Shown one piece after another: positions 12,359 to 25,240 of a stretch of DNA of 64,000 nt. This DNA comes from Diadema setosum (Eukaryota; Echinodermata; Echinoidea; Diadematoida; Diadematidae). The position numbers and the translations under genes were made by a program. Under the pieces are notes generated by a model that worked only from the letters and a program-made list of their open reading frames with translations, ran no database searches and was not told the origin of the DNA. Numbering within the stretch: the first letter of the stretch is position 1; every line of letters starts with the position of its first letter. The stretch is from NCBI GenBank assembly GCA_033980235.1, contig CM067067.1, positions 24,118,603-24,182,602 on the forward strand. The letters are read 5' to 3'.

Positions 12359-12882
12359 CTTCACAGCAAATTGAGGTAGAGAACATGTCATGGCAATATA
12401 AATTGTTCACAAGATGGCCATTCCTGACCATGCATCACAAAACCAACAAAAAGTCGCAACACATGATTTTATCCGAGGACTCAAAAAAGGTGAAACAGGT
12501 CAACCAAGTCAATTCTTTGTTTTTCATATGTTCTGATAGAGCTATTCTTCTTCTACATTATCCTTAAGTTTGGGATCATAAAATTAATGGGAAAGTGTGT
12601 TTTCAGCAGTTTTTCTACAACCCCTTTTTTTGTAGAATAGTGTGATTAAGTATGTCTATTCATTTCTTACAAATCCTTTACACACTCTTCATTTTCAACT
12701 CTAATAACTTTTGAAAGGATGATGGTACTGTTTTGAAAGTTGGCATTAATCATGAACAGAATGTGTTGATAAAGCATGCTTAATTTTAGATTAATCTGAT
12801 AATTCCTTCATTGTTGTTGCTATGGTGGTTTATTCCCCACTTTTGTCCCATTCATTGCATGGCTAGCACGGCTTGGTAAAGA

Positions 12883-13392
12883 TTAACACTTTATGTGCCA
12901 TGGTGTAAACCCCCTGTGTGCCACATTATTCTGAGACACCAACCTAGTCATGCTTTGGGAAAACAAGTTGTTTTTCAAATGTACGTAACTGCTATAGATC
13001 TCTGTTACCCTGGACATGTGATGAACAAAATGGTAGAGAAAATGCCAAGCTTAGCATTAATGTAAATTGTATGACAAAGCTATGCTTGTTTTTCTTTCAA
13101 ATGACCAGTATAGCTACATAATTGTAGAGGCATGACTTTTGCTCACAAAACAGTAATGGAAACCTAGAATTTTCTCGCAAATCCACGAGGGAATACCCTT
13201 TGATAGTCAATCACAACATCAAAGGCAGGCTGCATGTGACACGAATAGAATCACAAGACACGCTTTCATTGTACTGCGGCATTTGGCGATTTATCAATCG
13301 GTTTGGGCGGGTCTGTGCGTTTGAGCAGAATATGCGAACTTGGCACGCCGTTGACTGAGTCAGGCGTACGAACATGGCATATTAAGAGTTAA
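12883..13392. mobile_element. TTAA-bounded 510-bp MITE
   Basis: Begins TTAACACTTTATGTGCCATG and ends CATGGCATATTAAGAGTTAA, imperfect inverted ends each carrying TTAA. TTAA at both borders fits a piggyBac-type target site. No transposase frame inside. In intron 16. Confidence 0.55.
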
Positions 13393-13439
13393 GTGCTTGA
13401 ATAGACCCTGTACTTCATAGCCTCTTTTCTCAGATACAT

Positions 13440-13590
13440 GAAATTCTTCTGTCGAGATGTTTTTTCATTGCAACTGATTGACAAATTGCCCTACATTGAC
13501 ATAAGTTAGCACTGAATTGATCAGTGTCTTAGTAGAAGTCATGATAAAAAAACATGGGTGTACGTACTCGAGCAGGATTCAAACCTATAA
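13440..13590 (-). mobile_element. 5'-truncated tRNA-derived SINE
   Basis: Body matches the copies at 38866-39050 and 39105-39300 (GCAACTGATTGACAAATTGC, AGTAGAAGTCATGATAAAAA). Truncated inside the B box (GGATTCAAACC on the plus strand). It stops about 24 bp from the donor of exon 16. Confidence 0.6.
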
Positions 13591-13613
13591 GATAATTAAA
13601 CTAAGAATTCTAC

Positions 13614-13739
13614 CTTGTGGGCAGAAGGTGTCACAAGTGGCCCCATGGAATCCAGGGGCGCAGCGACAGATGCCGTTGGTGGGCTCACAGGTACCATTCT
13701 GGCACTGGCATTCCATGTTGCAGCCTTCTCCATAGAAAC
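13614..13739 (-). CDS. Exon 16: one complete EGF repeat (22)
   Basis: Acceptor GATTCACACAG, donor GTAGAA. A single 42-codon module: GFYGEGCNMECQCQNG ... CRCAPGFHGATC. A SINE fragment ends about 24 bp downstream of the donor. Phase 1-1, 126 bp. Confidence 0.92.
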
Positions 13740-14040
13740 CTGTGTGAATCAGCCAAAGGAGATGGGAAAATGATATATATACACCCAAAGGAGTCATTTG
13801 TTATTCATTCTTAATTATCATTATTACTTTGACAACACAGGTAGTTCTTTCTGGGAACACAGTTGTGGGGAAGATAAATAATCAATTCAATGTGCACCTG
13901 TCATGTTTGGTTCGTCAAAACATGAGTCAGACTGCTAACAGCAAAGTGCTGATAAATGTTTTTTTTTTCTCATTCTCCCAGAAACAATAACAACAACAAC
14001 AACATGTCCTACTTTGATGGTACAATCTGTACCACAACAT

Positions 14041-14150
14041 CAGGGGGACATTTCATGAAGCATTTTGTCTGACAAAGCTGTCGGACAAATTTGTTCTCAG
14101 CCAAACAGATGCAAAGATTTCACCAAAACGCTTCATGAAATGCCCCCCTG
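14041..14150. mobile_element. 110-bp foldback MITE
   Basis: Terminal inverted repeat CAGGGGGACATTTCATGAAG with one mismatch against the other end. Internal CTCAGCCAAACAGATGCAAA. Relatives at 2728 and 20640. Confidence 0.7.
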
Positions 14151-15479
14151 GAACACTGCAAAACCAGAAATATTCTCGTGCATTTTAATTTCACAAATTT
14201 TGCAAGAGTCAAGATTCTATAGATATCAAAATGCACTTGAAAGTTCTTGTCTACACCATATGCATTGAATGCCAGTGGCATCTGACAAAAATTTCAGGCC
14301 TAGAAAACATCTTGCTTTACAATATAAAATCCTAATTATCTTCCTTTTTTTTTTTTGCTTCATCTATCATTCTTCTCATCTCAAATACCAATTGTCCTGC
14401 TGCACATCCATAATAGTACACATTTCATTTTTCTTATCCTCATCCATTTTTTCATCTCGAAGATTCTTATCTAAATGAAAAGAATTGTGTTCCACTGTAA
14501 TGGTACCACCATTACACAGAGCATATCCAATTTCCAGACTGAAATTGTGCAAAATTTATATTGATCATTATGGGAGGGTAATTGCGATAATGGATTCCGA
14601 AGTGACTCAAGACATAGAGCACTATGTATTCATGCTACACAGAGCACATGAGATATGAATCCTGATACAAATCATTCAATTAGACGACCTTTCAAAATGA
14701 GATGTGTCATATCCAAAGTGCCTAGAGAAGTTTTAAGGAGGTTATTTCATCCTCCCTTTTTTGTTTCTTCTCACGCGTATTCATCTTGAGTAATATGTGA
14801 CCTGATACAAATAAATATCAAGTTTCATTGCAAGGATTATTTGCATGCAGATTAAACTACCAAGTACCAACTGAGAAGAGTGAAGTCAGGGGGATGTGGG
14901 GGTGTAAAGGATTAAAGGGAAAAGGAGAAGAATGAGTCAGTCTACATTTCTGATTGTGTTGGCACATTTCTGTCAAATCTATGTTTTACTCACAATTTTC
15001 CTTCTGTGGTACATGTGAACTTTATAGTGCATGCCCATGGAGGGTGAAAAGACAATTGCTGTCATGAGTGGATGATATAATTGTTCTGCAAATTAATGAT
15101 TTCTGGCATCAAGTTGTTTTTACTGAAACTGATTTCAAAATAGTCCTCCATCGATTACCAATATTCAGCGTCTTAGTAGTAGCCATGATAAAAAAAAAAA
15201 AAAAAATCATGGCCATTCATAATTCATTTGGACTGCCCATGATCTTTTATTATGGCTTCTACTCGATAACTAAATAATCAGTGGTCATTTATGTTGCTGA
15301 AGGGCAATTTGTTAAGTAGTTCCAATAAATCGCAGTTTGTCTATGGCCCCAAATATAACAAAGAGCAAACAGCCAAATAATAAGAGTCAAAATTAATACT
15401 ATGCTAGATATGCTCCACAAATAATGGACAAAAAGAAAGGATTTACAGAATCTATTCATAGAGGGCAATATATACCTAC
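14151..15479. other. Intron 15, no gene
   Basis: A/T-rich. The only recognisable piece is a SINE-like scrap at about 15145-15215 (TCTTAGTAGTAGCCATGATA followed by an A-run). Confidence 0.4.
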
Positions 15480-15668
15480 CCTCTGGACACTGCTGTGAGC
15501 AACTTTCGCCAATGAACCCTGGCAGACAGACGCATGTCCCGTTAACGTTGTCACAATAGGCATCATTTTCACAGGTGCATGCCTGCTTACATCCGTTGCC
15601 ATAGTAACCAGCTGCACAGGGTTCACCACAATCCTCACCCTGCCATCCATCTAGGCATGTACACTCCC
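15480..15668 (-). CDS. Exon 15: EGF repeats 20 (end) and 21
   Basis: Acceptor TTTGTTTTCAG. Begins GECTCLDGWQGEDC, finishing repeat 20, then CVCLPGFIGESC; ends CPEG before donor GTAGGT. The intron to exon 14 is only 141 bp. Phase 1-1, 189 bp. Confidence 0.93.
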
Positions 15669-15809
15669 CTGAAAACAAAGAAGTAATCTGACAATGTTAA
15701 CCCTTACATATTAATTTTTCATTCATGAGCTTAGGGCTTGTATAATGCATGCATTCTGCATGCTACACTTGTACAAATACGGTTTTCTCATCAATTAATG
15801 AGGGCTTAC

Positions 15810-16112
15810 CATTGGTATGATTGCAGGTGGCCCCATTTTGACAAGAGCATAACTCCCTGCATCCGTTGCCATAGTAACCTGTATCACAAGGCAGAGAACA
15901 GGTTGCCCCAAGCCATCCTGCAGAGCAGTTGCAGCTGCCATCCAGTGGACTGCAGGAAGCGCCGTTCTCGCACAGACAGGAACGTGTGCAGTTGGGACCA
16001 AAGGTGCCGCTGTCACAACGCCGCTCGCATCTGGACCCTGTGAAACCAGCACTGCAGAGGCAGGTACCATCGGTGTGCACACAGAGGGCATCGTTTGCAC
16101 AGTCACATCTCT
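15810..16112 (-). CDS. Exon 14: EGF repeats 18, 19 and start of 20
   Basis: The acceptor ATGTAG is chosen because it gives phase 1 and joins LNCS to ERCDCAND. Cores CLCSAGFTGSRC and CNCSAGWLGATC, then GYYGNGC ... ATCNHTN and donor GTAAGC. The acceptor has a poor pyrimidine tract. Phase 1-1, 303 bp. Confidence 0.87.
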
Positions 16113-16848
16113 CTACATTACATGCAGTAATACGACAGAACACGCATTCAAATGGTAAAAGTCCAGATGTGTTAAGCAAAATAAAATTGCCATTTGGTAC
16201 GTGGAAAGAGCTGCTGCCACATTTTTAGTGGTAATTAAATGGTCATGATTATATCCACAGCAAAATCCCAACACTAATAGGTTTAAAATCAGCTGTATAT
16301 TGGTTAATAGGCACTTGACTTTACTCACGGCAAATTCAATTTAATTTTTCTTCTTCTGTTATGGCATCACTAACCCATTTTCTGGTGTGGTTGTGTGTGG
16401 GAGGGGGGATGATGGGGGTGGGGAGTAAAACATATTACAGGATCGATGCACCCTGCTCTTGGCATGAAGTGAAGTGGAACAAAATTGTAACTCTCCCTCA
16501 CATGTGACCCTCAGTTTACAATAATATTGTATATGTCCTATCCGAGGGACAGAGGGTTTCTCCTCATGCTAGAGGGGATGGCATAAGTCCACACAACCGT
16601 GTTCAGGTATACTAAGTAACTTGGACTCCAATTCAGCCATTTGAATTAAAGTCAGCCAGGTCAACCTTGCAGCCCAATCAGACATAACATGACTATACAA
16701 TGTTTGTCACAGCTCTGTCACTTTTCATCTTGTTTTGCCTCCTCTCTCTCTCTCATGTCTATTTTCCTAATTTCTATTAGTTCCTTCCTTCAATGTGCAT
16801 AGAGACATTAATCTATTTTTGTGATATGGGCTATACAAATATGGTTTA

Positions 16849-17034
<186 letters not shown>

Positions 17035-17338
17035 TACAATTTTCACTGGTTGATATAAATCCCCTACTGAAATGCAAGAGACACTGCATGAATATATTCT
17101 GTCAGAAAGATATTGAATTATCAAGATATATTCTATCATACTAGGATATCCTATCGCGTAATGTGTATCTCATAACCAAAAGGATAATGGCGCTTGTTGT
17201 ACATTCAATCAAAATCCCTGCTTGGGCACCATGCACTGCTGGAAACTTGGTGTTTAAACACGAGTTGGGTTTCTAGTAATGGGGTTCTGATTAAAATAAA
17301 CAACAAGAGGTGATGACCATCTGCATGTAGATCAATAC

Positions 17339-17491
17339 CTGAGCAATTCAATCCAAAGAACCCCTTCTCGCACACATGACTGCAATCCTTTCCAGTATAT
17401 CCAGGCGTACACGTGCAAGATCCTGTTACATTATCGCACTTCCCACCATTATCGCACTGGCACTGGTGCATGCACTGAACTCCAAAAAAGT
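17339..17491 (-). CDS. Exon 13: EGF repeat 17
   Basis: Acceptor TTGTATACCAG. Encodes FFGVQCMHQCQCDNGG, CTCTPGYTGKDC and GFFGLNCS; donor GTATTG. The intron splits the following repeat between LNCS and ERCDC. Phase 1-1, 153 bp. Confidence 0.92.
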
Positions 17492-18065
17492 CTGGTATAC
17501 AAGAGAAAAGTTGGAAGGATTAAAAAGTTGGAAGAATTAGAGTGTGGGTGAACACAAAGATAATTGCAATGATCAACTTTCTCAGAATAAGTATGTTCAT
17601 ACACTGATATTCATGCTAGTGCAAAGGGTTTTTTTTTTTATATTTTTTCCCCATGTTGTTTTATCAGCCCAAATTATTGATGTGCTGAATCCAATGTCAA
17701 AAGAGCAGTCTGACAATATGCCCAAGAGAGTTAAATTTTGCATATTATATATGGTAGAGAACAATGTGAAGCTATTCAGATCTCTTCTCATGGCCCCTGT
17801 CATGAAAGTGCCATTTTGTCACTCCTAAAATTATCACTCTTTACTTGGTGTATACCTTTACCTGGTTCAATCATACAGTATCTATCCACACCTTAACAAA
17901 CTTACTTTGAATCATATTTCTTGATTCATTTATTCATGATTTGTAATAAAGAACACAAATAAATGTGTACAACTACCTCTATACCTATATATAGAGAGAG
18001 ATACATAGATAGATTGATAAATAGAGAACTAGTTGTACATAGAGATAATAATTTTGATATACATT

Positions 18066-18152
18066 AAATAGATAGATAGATAGATAGATAGACGGATAGA
18101 TAGATAGATAGACAGATAAAGAGAGAGATAGATAGATATAGATATAGATATA
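18066..18152. repeat. (GATA)n microsatellite
   Basis: GATA repeats, with interruptions, in intron 12 just downstream of exon 12. Confidence 0.9.
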
Positions 18153-18235
18153 GCTGTAAGTTTATTGATCTTCTTTCCTGCTGATATGAATTTTGTCAAA
18201 TCTACAGAAAGATACAGTAAATGTTGCCGACTCAC

Positions 18236-18496
18236 TCTGTGGACATGGCGTTTGGCAGGCGTTGCCCATAAAGCCGGCAGGGCATGTGCAGTGGCCCATC
18301 ACTGGGTCACACTGGCCATCATTTTGGCACTGGCAGACAGAGGCACACTGGGGACCGTACGTTCCATCGGGGCACTGGTCCTGACACCTCTCCCCCATCC
18401 AGCCTGGCAAACAGGTGCAGTTCCCATCACGGTGGTCGCACAGGGCATCGTTGAGGCACTGACAATCAAAGGCGCATGCTCTGCCGTACTTGTTGT
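18236..18496 (-). CDS. Exon 12: EGF repeats 15-16
   Basis: Acceptor CCCCTACACAG. Cores CTCLPGWMGERC and CTCPAGFMGNAC; ends TPCPQ before donor GTGAGT. Next exon continues NFFGVQC. Phase 1-1, 261 bp. Confidence 0.93.
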
Positions 18497-18850
18497 CTGT
18501 GTAGGGGGCATCATAGTGTTATCAGCAACAAACTTACAAAACAACTATTCAACAAAACTCACTCACTTTTCTGTAGATGCAACTAAACAGAAAAAAAAAA
18601 ATCCTCCAGAATAGCACCTATACAAATAGAAGGGGTTTCCTAGCTGTATGCTTCCATCAATTTGTATTTAATGTTGATAATTGATTTCAATGAAAAATGG
18701 AACATTTTGTCCTAGGGAATCAACAACTGGAGAAATAAATCTCATTCATTTAATTGAGTGGGATTAATTGCGATACACTTATGATGAAATTGTGATGCAA
18801 TATATCACATTCAGATATAATTCATAATGACTCATTTGAATTAACAACAA

Positions 18851-19100
18851 ACGGTTACAGCTCGTTATTCCGAAGGTTCATTATTCCGAAGGCTCTTTAG
18901 TCCGAAGATTCGTTATTCAGAAGGTTCATTGTTCCGAATTTCATTTTCTGATTAACGAATCTTCGGAATAACGCCACAAATGTTTGGATTAACGAACCCT
19001 TTTTCATTTTCGGATTAACGAACCTCTAGGTATAGGGAATTTGTGTGTTTCGGATTAACAACCCATTGGAATAACAAACCTTCGGAATAATGAACATCAC
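18851..19100. mobile_element. TTCCGAAGG-type inverted-repeat element, copy 1
   Basis: Left end CGGTTACAGCTCGTTATTCC followed by reiterated GTTATTCCGAAGGTTC. Right half holds the inverse GGATTAACGAACC and CCTTCGGAATAATGAAC. Non-coding. Second copy at 30383-30754. Confidence 0.6.
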
Positions 19101-19808
19101 CCAAACAAACAACATGATTGAAGTCAAAGAGGAAAAGTATGATATTATGCAGTCTTCACTGAATGGCCACTGTTGAATAGCGAATAAGATTAATTTTGTT
19201 GTTGTCTTGTTGTCTTTTGCTTTATTTTTTTTCAGTGGCAAGGCATTGCCAAGTCTGGTGATAAAAAGTGCTCCTGCTCGAAAATATGCGTGCACTATAT
19301 CTATACTTTCCAATAACATTGATAACAGAGATGGAGCCATGAAATTGAATCAAACAGATATTCATTTGCTTTTCTTATCTTTTTTAATATAAGCAGCATT
19401 TTGGATGGGCTCATTTGGATTCTCTTTGGCTATTTTTCCTGTCAAAAGAACCTGTAAAAAGGTAAGCATTGGGAAAAAAAAAGTGAACATAGTAAAAGTA
19501 AAAAGAAGCCTCCAAGAAAATTTGATTCAAACCAGAGTAATGTTTCTATTCAGATAGACTGAGACAGAAACGACTGTATGGCTGTAGGGGTTCCTATGTG
19601 CCCTAATTTGAATACAGTATCTAAGTAGTTACTAAAGAAATGGAACACTTTAAATGGAAATTGATATGACCTGTAAAAATCATAATTTCATTTCTTTCAT
19701 ATATCATGCTTGTGCAAACTTTAGGAAACTGATCTTGGGATATGAAAGAGATGATCAGGTTGACACAGTCAAACATCACCATCATGCACTTAATTCACAC
19801 AAACTCAC
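19101..19808. other. Intron 11, no recognised feature
   Basis: Unique-looking A/T-rich sequence; nothing recognised. Confidence 0.4.
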
Positions 19809-19964
19809 TGGAGCAGGTGGACAAACAGTACTGTCCTGTATATCCATCAAGACAAGTGCAGTCACCCGTGATGTGGTCACAAATCCCACCATTTTCACAC
19901 AGACACTCCTGGGTGCAGCCTGCGCCATAGTAGCCTTCCGGGCACTGCAGCTCGCAAAACTGAC
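19809..19964 (-). CDS. Exon 11: EGF repeats 13 (end) and 14
   Basis: Acceptor GCATGACTCAG. Begins QFCELQCPEGYYG, completing CMCRSGWIGQFC across the junction, then CTCLDGYTGQYC. Ends STCS with donor GTGAGT. Phase 1-1, 156 bp. Confidence 0.92.
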
Positions 19965-20639
19965 CTGAGTCATGCAGACAAAAAAAAAAAAAAAAATGGA
20001 AGTTGTAATATGTTTCACGACTTGTTTCACTAGAGGAGCAAGTATATAGTACGAATGCCACTTTAATAAGAAATCTTAGACAAGATTTAGTGTGACTATG
20101 AAATCATGAAACAGTTGACATCACATTATAGAGAAAAAATTGTATATGTTTTGTTTCAGCCCCATGAAGGGTTGATGAAGGTACTAATATACATTTCACT
20201 GATAATGATTTCAACAAATCCATTCAGTTTCTGTAAGTTTCCTGTATTTATACCAAAACACACATCATGTATACATAATTATGATTTAATGGTCAGATTT
20301 GGGGTATAGGCAAGAGACAAGATTCGCACAGTAAACTAAATTATGTTAGGTGGAGTAGGCCCACATGAAAAAAAAAGAAAAAATATATATATACAAATAA
20401 TTATACTTGTTGCAGTACACTGCAAAGCTAAGAGCCTGTCTATGTATCTATTCATCATTATTTTCTTTTTTTTTCAGTTTGGTTACGTATAGATTATGGA
20501 GAAACACTTTTTATCTATAAATGATATGGGATTATTACCACTTAACCAAGTGTGTGGAAATACCACAGTATGTACAATATAACATACCAAAAAGAAAAAA
20601 ATCCACTTCACTATTAAAATCCACACCACAAGGAGGTTC

Positions 20640-20777
20640 AGGAGGCATTTCAAGAAGTGTTATGTCAGATAATTTTTGGCGTAAACTGTTATAAGATACT
20701 GAAATACTCACATCTGATTGGTTGAGAGAAAAATTGCTGGACATAAACTGCTTCATAAAATGCCCCCCCCCCCCCCC
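20640..20777. repeat. Diverged MITE of the 14041 family, with poly-C end
   Basis: Starts GGAGGCATTTCAAGAAG, contains ATCTGATTGGTTGAGAG and ends ACTGCTTCATAAAATGCCCC followed by a C-run. It ends 23 bp from the donor of exon 10. Confidence 0.5.
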
Positions 20778-20800
20778 AAGAAAAGCAGTGATGGACTCAC

Positions 20801-21034
20801 CAATCCATCCACTTCTGCACATGCAGGAACCAGTCACATGATCGCAGGACAAAGAACCAGTGGCACACTGGCATGCTATGTGACATCCATCACCATAGAA
20901 ACCCTGTGGGCAGGGATCTGTGCAGTACTGCCCTTCCCAGCCAGGTTGACAGGTGCAGTTTCCGGTCACATGATCACAAGATGCACCATTCCGGCACAGG
21001 CACCTCTGCCTGCAGTCTTGTCCGTACTTCTTGT
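20801..21034 (-). CDS. Exon 10: EGF repeats 12 and start of 13
   Basis: Acceptor GTCGTTCAG. Encodes KKYGQDCRQRCLC ... CTCQPGWEGQYC, then GFYGDGCHIACQC, with an insertion (ATGSLSCDH) relative to the usual NGGxC. Stops at CMCRSGWIG before donor GTGAGT. A MITE-like repeat with a poly-C run begins about 23 bp into the intron. Phase 1-1, 234 bp. Confidence 0.92.
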
Positions 21035-21312
21035 CTGAACGACAATTTATGATTAAAAGACAAATTGATTGATTTCTATACTGATCTATCCTATATGATG
21101 AATATAAATATTTTGTTTTATATGTAGTGTTTTTGGAAATACAAATGCAAATAATATTTTCTATAACCAAAAAATGGGAAAAAATAAATTAAAAAAGGAA
21201 GAAAAAAAAATCACATTCCTATGAGTTAACAAATTATAGGTGGCTCGGATTATAGCAATGTTCAGAAAAGGAAAATCTAATCTATAGATTGTTCAATAAA
21301 AAAAAAATAAAT

Positions 21313-21317
<5 letters not shown>

Positions 21318-21356
<39 letters not shown>
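21318..21356. repeat. (TA)n microsatellite
   Basis: TA dinucleotide run in intron 9. Confidence 0.95.
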
Positions 21357-21360
<4 letters not shown>

Positions 21361-21756
21361 ATATTCATGTATCTGTTCATATATTAATTATTCAATACAT
21401 TTATCCATCTGCTTATTTATTAATCTATCTACATTGTATTATTATGAAATACAGAAAATTGCCTTTTTATGGGTGAACATCCTGCATTCTTTCAGGAGCT
21501 TTAAACATCTGCCACGCTGATGCATTATGACGTCTTTCCTCTTGCAATGGGTCGGACAATGGGAACGCTGTCTCGTCCATGTGCAGAATAGCATTGCTTT
21601 TGTTTGTTTGTTTGTTTGTTTTGTTTTGTTTTGTTTTGTTTTTTCTTTCTTTTCTTTTCTTTCCTTTTTTTCTAAAAGCCGTGTCGTGAGGACTGGCGTA
21701 GCAGATCTCACCTGAAGCCCGCTAATAATCTTTGAGCTGCCCAACACAAAACGAAC

Positions 21757-22140
21757 CTGAGCATTGCTGTTCACACGAGGGCCCTGTGTATCCAGCAGAA
21801 CAAGCACATGAGCCGTTTACATGGTTACATGCTCCTCCATTGGCACACGCACACTGATGAAGGCACCCACGTCCGTATGTGCCCGTCGGACAACGCTGGT
21901 CGCAGTGCCGGCCGGTCCATCCGCTCTGACAAGTGCACTCCCCGTCGACGTTGTCGCACTGGGCGTCGTTTTGACACAGACAGGTTTCGCTGCAATTTGC
22001 TCCATAGCTTCCCGCATCGCACACAGAGTCGCAAAGTTCGCCCTGCCATCCGGACCGGCATGAACACGACCCTGAGATGGGATCGCAGTCGCCATTTTGG
22101 CAACGACATCGACTGGAGCAGTTCACACCGAAAAACCCAT
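21757..22140 (-). CDS. Exon 9: EGF repeats 9-11
   Basis: Acceptor TTGTGTACAG. Three complete EGF repeats with cores CSCRSGWQGELC, CTCQSGWTGRHC and CACSAGYTGPSC. Ends EQQCS at donor GTTCGT, a weaker donor. Phase 1-1, 384 bp. Confidence 0.93.
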
Positions 22141-22493
22141 CTGTACACAACATATGACAGACATGATATAGGAAAGATTTAAATCCTCTTAGAACCACCT
22201 CTGCAGCAAGTCACTGGCATTGCGTACGCAGAAACGTTACCAATGGTAATAACCCTGAATGCAATAATATTGTTATGGAAAATTACTATTCTAGTGAGAA
22301 AACCCTCCCCACGCGTCTTCTTCTGCCACATGCAGGTTATACTTCTTTGAAAACAATATGAAAATGAATACTACATAGTTATCTATAGGGTATAGGCCTA
22401 TATTATTTCTGAAAATAATATAACATAGGGGGTCTCGCCACAACAGAAATTATCGACAGTAATTTGAGTTATTTTATACATGGGAAGAAATAC

Positions 22494-22498
<5 letters not shown>

Positions 22499-22552
<54 letters not shown>
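22499..22552. repeat. (CT)n(TA)n compound microsatellite
   Basis: CT run passing directly into a TA run, followed by ACTTACA repeats to about 22675. Confidence 0.95.
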
Positions 22553-22555
<3 letters not shown>

Positions 22556-22748
22556 TGTATTAATAAATTTTGTATTTATTCATTTATTTGTCTATTTACT
22601 TACATACTTATTCACTTACACTTACATACTTATTCACTTACACTTACATACTTATTCACTTATACTTACAGAGCATTGTAAGTGGAGGGGGAGGGGGTTA
22701 CATCTAGGTGTAGTCTTATGTAACGCTCGCAGTCAAAGGCATGTGTTT

Positions 22749-23215
22749 TTAAAGGGACATTCCAGACGATTTTCATAATTTCACATCATGTAATACATAA
22801 ACCGACAACTCCATGTATAGATTTGTGGAATTTATTGTGGTTCTTGAGCAGAGAAACAATACTTTGAAAAACTTTAAACAAATTACACTGAACAAGGATG
22901 ATGACATAGGAGGTTCACATATTTCAGAAATGTAGCAGTGTAATTCCATTACAATACCGCTTGCTTGCGAGTTCACCTGTGTATAATCTATGCATGCCTT
23001 CTTCTTTTGTTCTGCTTCCTTGAGCCCCATCTCATGCATTCTTATGGTGACTCTGCCATGTCATCATCCTTGTTCATTGCAATTTGTTCTAAATTTTGAA
23101 AATATTCTTATTCTTTATCCCAATTATTATAAATTCTGAAACTCTGTCCTCAGTATAACTAATTTATATTTGTTAAAATGTACAAATCTGAAAATCATCC
23201 GGAGGTCTCCTTTAA
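22749..23215. mobile_element. 467-bp MITE, TTAAAGGGACATTCC family
   Basis: Inverted ends TTAAAGGGACATTCC...GATTTTCA and, reading inward from the right, TTAAAGGAGACCTCC...GATTTTCA. No coding sequence. In intron 8. Confidence 0.6.
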
Positions 23216-23277
23216 TGTGTAATTTAATTGCCTTTTTTTTTGGGGGGGGGGGTTGGGGACTTGTTCCCCCTTAAAGG

Positions 23278-23656
23278 GTGTGTACAGTTCTGGTCGAGGT
23301 GAGGATTTAGCTTTTAACATTTTGCGAGATATTCAGAAACCATTCTATGAGATGTCAAAGAGCATACAGTTCTAAGGGGTATCAAAAGTTTATTCGATGA
23401 AAATCAGTTTTGAAATGGCTGAGATATCCAAAAACAAGGTAAAACAAAGAGAGCTTAATAAAGTTGTGGCATGTTGCCTTTTATTATTAGCACTTTTTTT
23501 TTATATCTCAGCCATTTGAAAACAAATTTTCATCAAATAAACGTTGAATCCTTCTTAAAATTACATGCTCTTTCATATTTCATAAGAGGCTTTTCATTAT
23601 CTCAATAGGAATGTTCAAAACATGAACCCCCACCTCAACCAGTACTGTACAGTCCA
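23278..23656. mobile_element. Long inverted-repeat MITE, GTACAGT family
   Basis: Left GTACAGTTCTGGTCGAGGTG, right the inverse of GTACAGTACTGGTTGAGGTG. Internal inverse blocks (AAAATCAGTTTTGAAATGGC against GCCATTTGAAAACAAATTTT) make most of it fold back. Confidence 0.6.
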
Positions 23657-23807
23657 AACGGATTTGGGGCGGGGGGAGGGCAGGCTGCAGCCACCCTTAA
23701 TCGTACATAATTATGATATGATAATAGTTATAACTGAAACACTTCGTCAAAATTGGGAAGGAAGTTGGCCTCTTTAGAAAAAAAAAAAAATGTGAAAACC
23801 TTCGTAC

Positions 23808-24122
23808 CTTGACACACTTGGGCGCAATATACGCCCTGGTAACCAGTGGTACATGTGCAACTTCCATCCACGTGGTGGCAATCCCCGCCATTCTGGCAAT
23901 CGCATGTTCGCGAGCAGCCAATCCCGTACGTTCCATTGGCGCACTGATGCTCACAGGAAGTGCCGTTGTATCCTGGAGCGCACACGCAGTCTCCAGTTAC
24001 GTGGTGACAAGATCCTCCGTGGCGGCAAGAACAGTTTGATTGGCAGGCGACACCAAAGGATCCATCGGGACACGCCTCGTCACAGGATTCCCCGTGCCAA
24101 CCGGATGCACAATCACACGAAC
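23808..24122 (-). CDS. Exon 8: EGF repeats 6 (end) to 8
   Basis: Acceptor TTTCCTCGTCAG. Begins SCDCASGWHGESC, then CPDGSFGVAC ... CVCAPGYNGTSC and CANGTYGIGC ... CTCTTGYQGVYC, ending VCQ before donor GTACGA. Phase 1-1, 315 bp. Confidence 0.92.
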
Positions 24123-24599
24123 CTGACGAGGAAATAGTAATATTATATCGACCCTATCGGAAAAATCCAGTTATGAATTCCATACAAAAAAAAAATCATG
24201 AGTAATAGAGGGGAAAGGGGTCAAATCATTAAAACGTATGTAGGCGAGGTACTATCAATGTTCGACCGCACATCAGTTTCATTGAAATCAGATGCGTTTT
24301 ATCCGAAACTATACAGCATTCAATATCGGTCTGTGATGAGTAGCTTCTATACTAACGTAACTAACACTCATGTTTCTAAGAAAGTGCGAAGTATAACATG
24401 ATAATTACAAAGTGTCGGGTTGAGCGGAGGAAAAAAAAATGTTAGAAATTGGTCGTAAATTTGAAGGGTAATGGCACAACCAAATAAAACGTTAAAAAGA
24501 GACAAACAATAGAACAGTAGCCTGTACAAGCGAGTGATTCTCTGCCGTGATTCCAGACTCTCTTGATTCTGCAACTCAACATATTATTTTCTCTATCTT

Positions 24600-25240
24600 T
24601 TCTTCATTTTTTTATTGTCTTAACACTTACTTATATTTTCTTCTTTTTTTTTTGGTAGGAGGAGTATACAATGAGAGTAAAATCATAGTTGCATAGAGTA
24701 ATGTAAAGAACACGAAATGACAGATAATCAATAAACGAGAACATAAATTACATAATTTATGACGGCCTACGAAAAATAGAAAATTTATAAATGGAAAATA
24801 AATTTGATATAGAGTGAGAAATATCAAAAGAAAGAGAAGCAAGGGGAGAGAGAGAGAGATGAGAGATGATAGAGGGAGGGAGAGATGTAATGTATGTGTA
24901 ATGTATTTGTAATATTGTAGTAAGTATATTTGGAAGAAATTCGTGAGTAGTCCACAATCTACAAGCACTGCTTTTTTTTAGTGGACCTCTCAGTTCTCTT
25001 TTTTTTTTCTCCTCAAAATATAACTTTGTATTTCCCCGTATGTGTACATAATCTATTTCTATAAGTTTGTTCTCTATCATTTATCCTTCGCACTTTGTAC
25101 TGTATATATGCTTATGATGGATTTTCTGATTTACCTTGTGTTATGTTTTGTTGGAAGAAAAATGAGAACGAAATAAATGAATTGAATTGAATTGAATTGA
25201 ATTAAATTAAATTAAATTAAATTAAATTAAATCAAATTAA
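24600..25240 (+). mobile_element. Probable LINE 3' end with pentanucleotide tail
   Basis: Ends in AGAACGAAATAAATGAATTG followed by (AATTG)n/(AAATT)n at about 25180-25240. Such pentamer tails are typical of some non-LTR retrotransposon 3' ends. No RT frame remains. Inference. Confidence 0.35.

Noticed and set aside
18029..18235. Frame rich in Ser-Ile-Tyr-Leu
   Set aside because: Translation of the GATA microsatellite next to exon 12.
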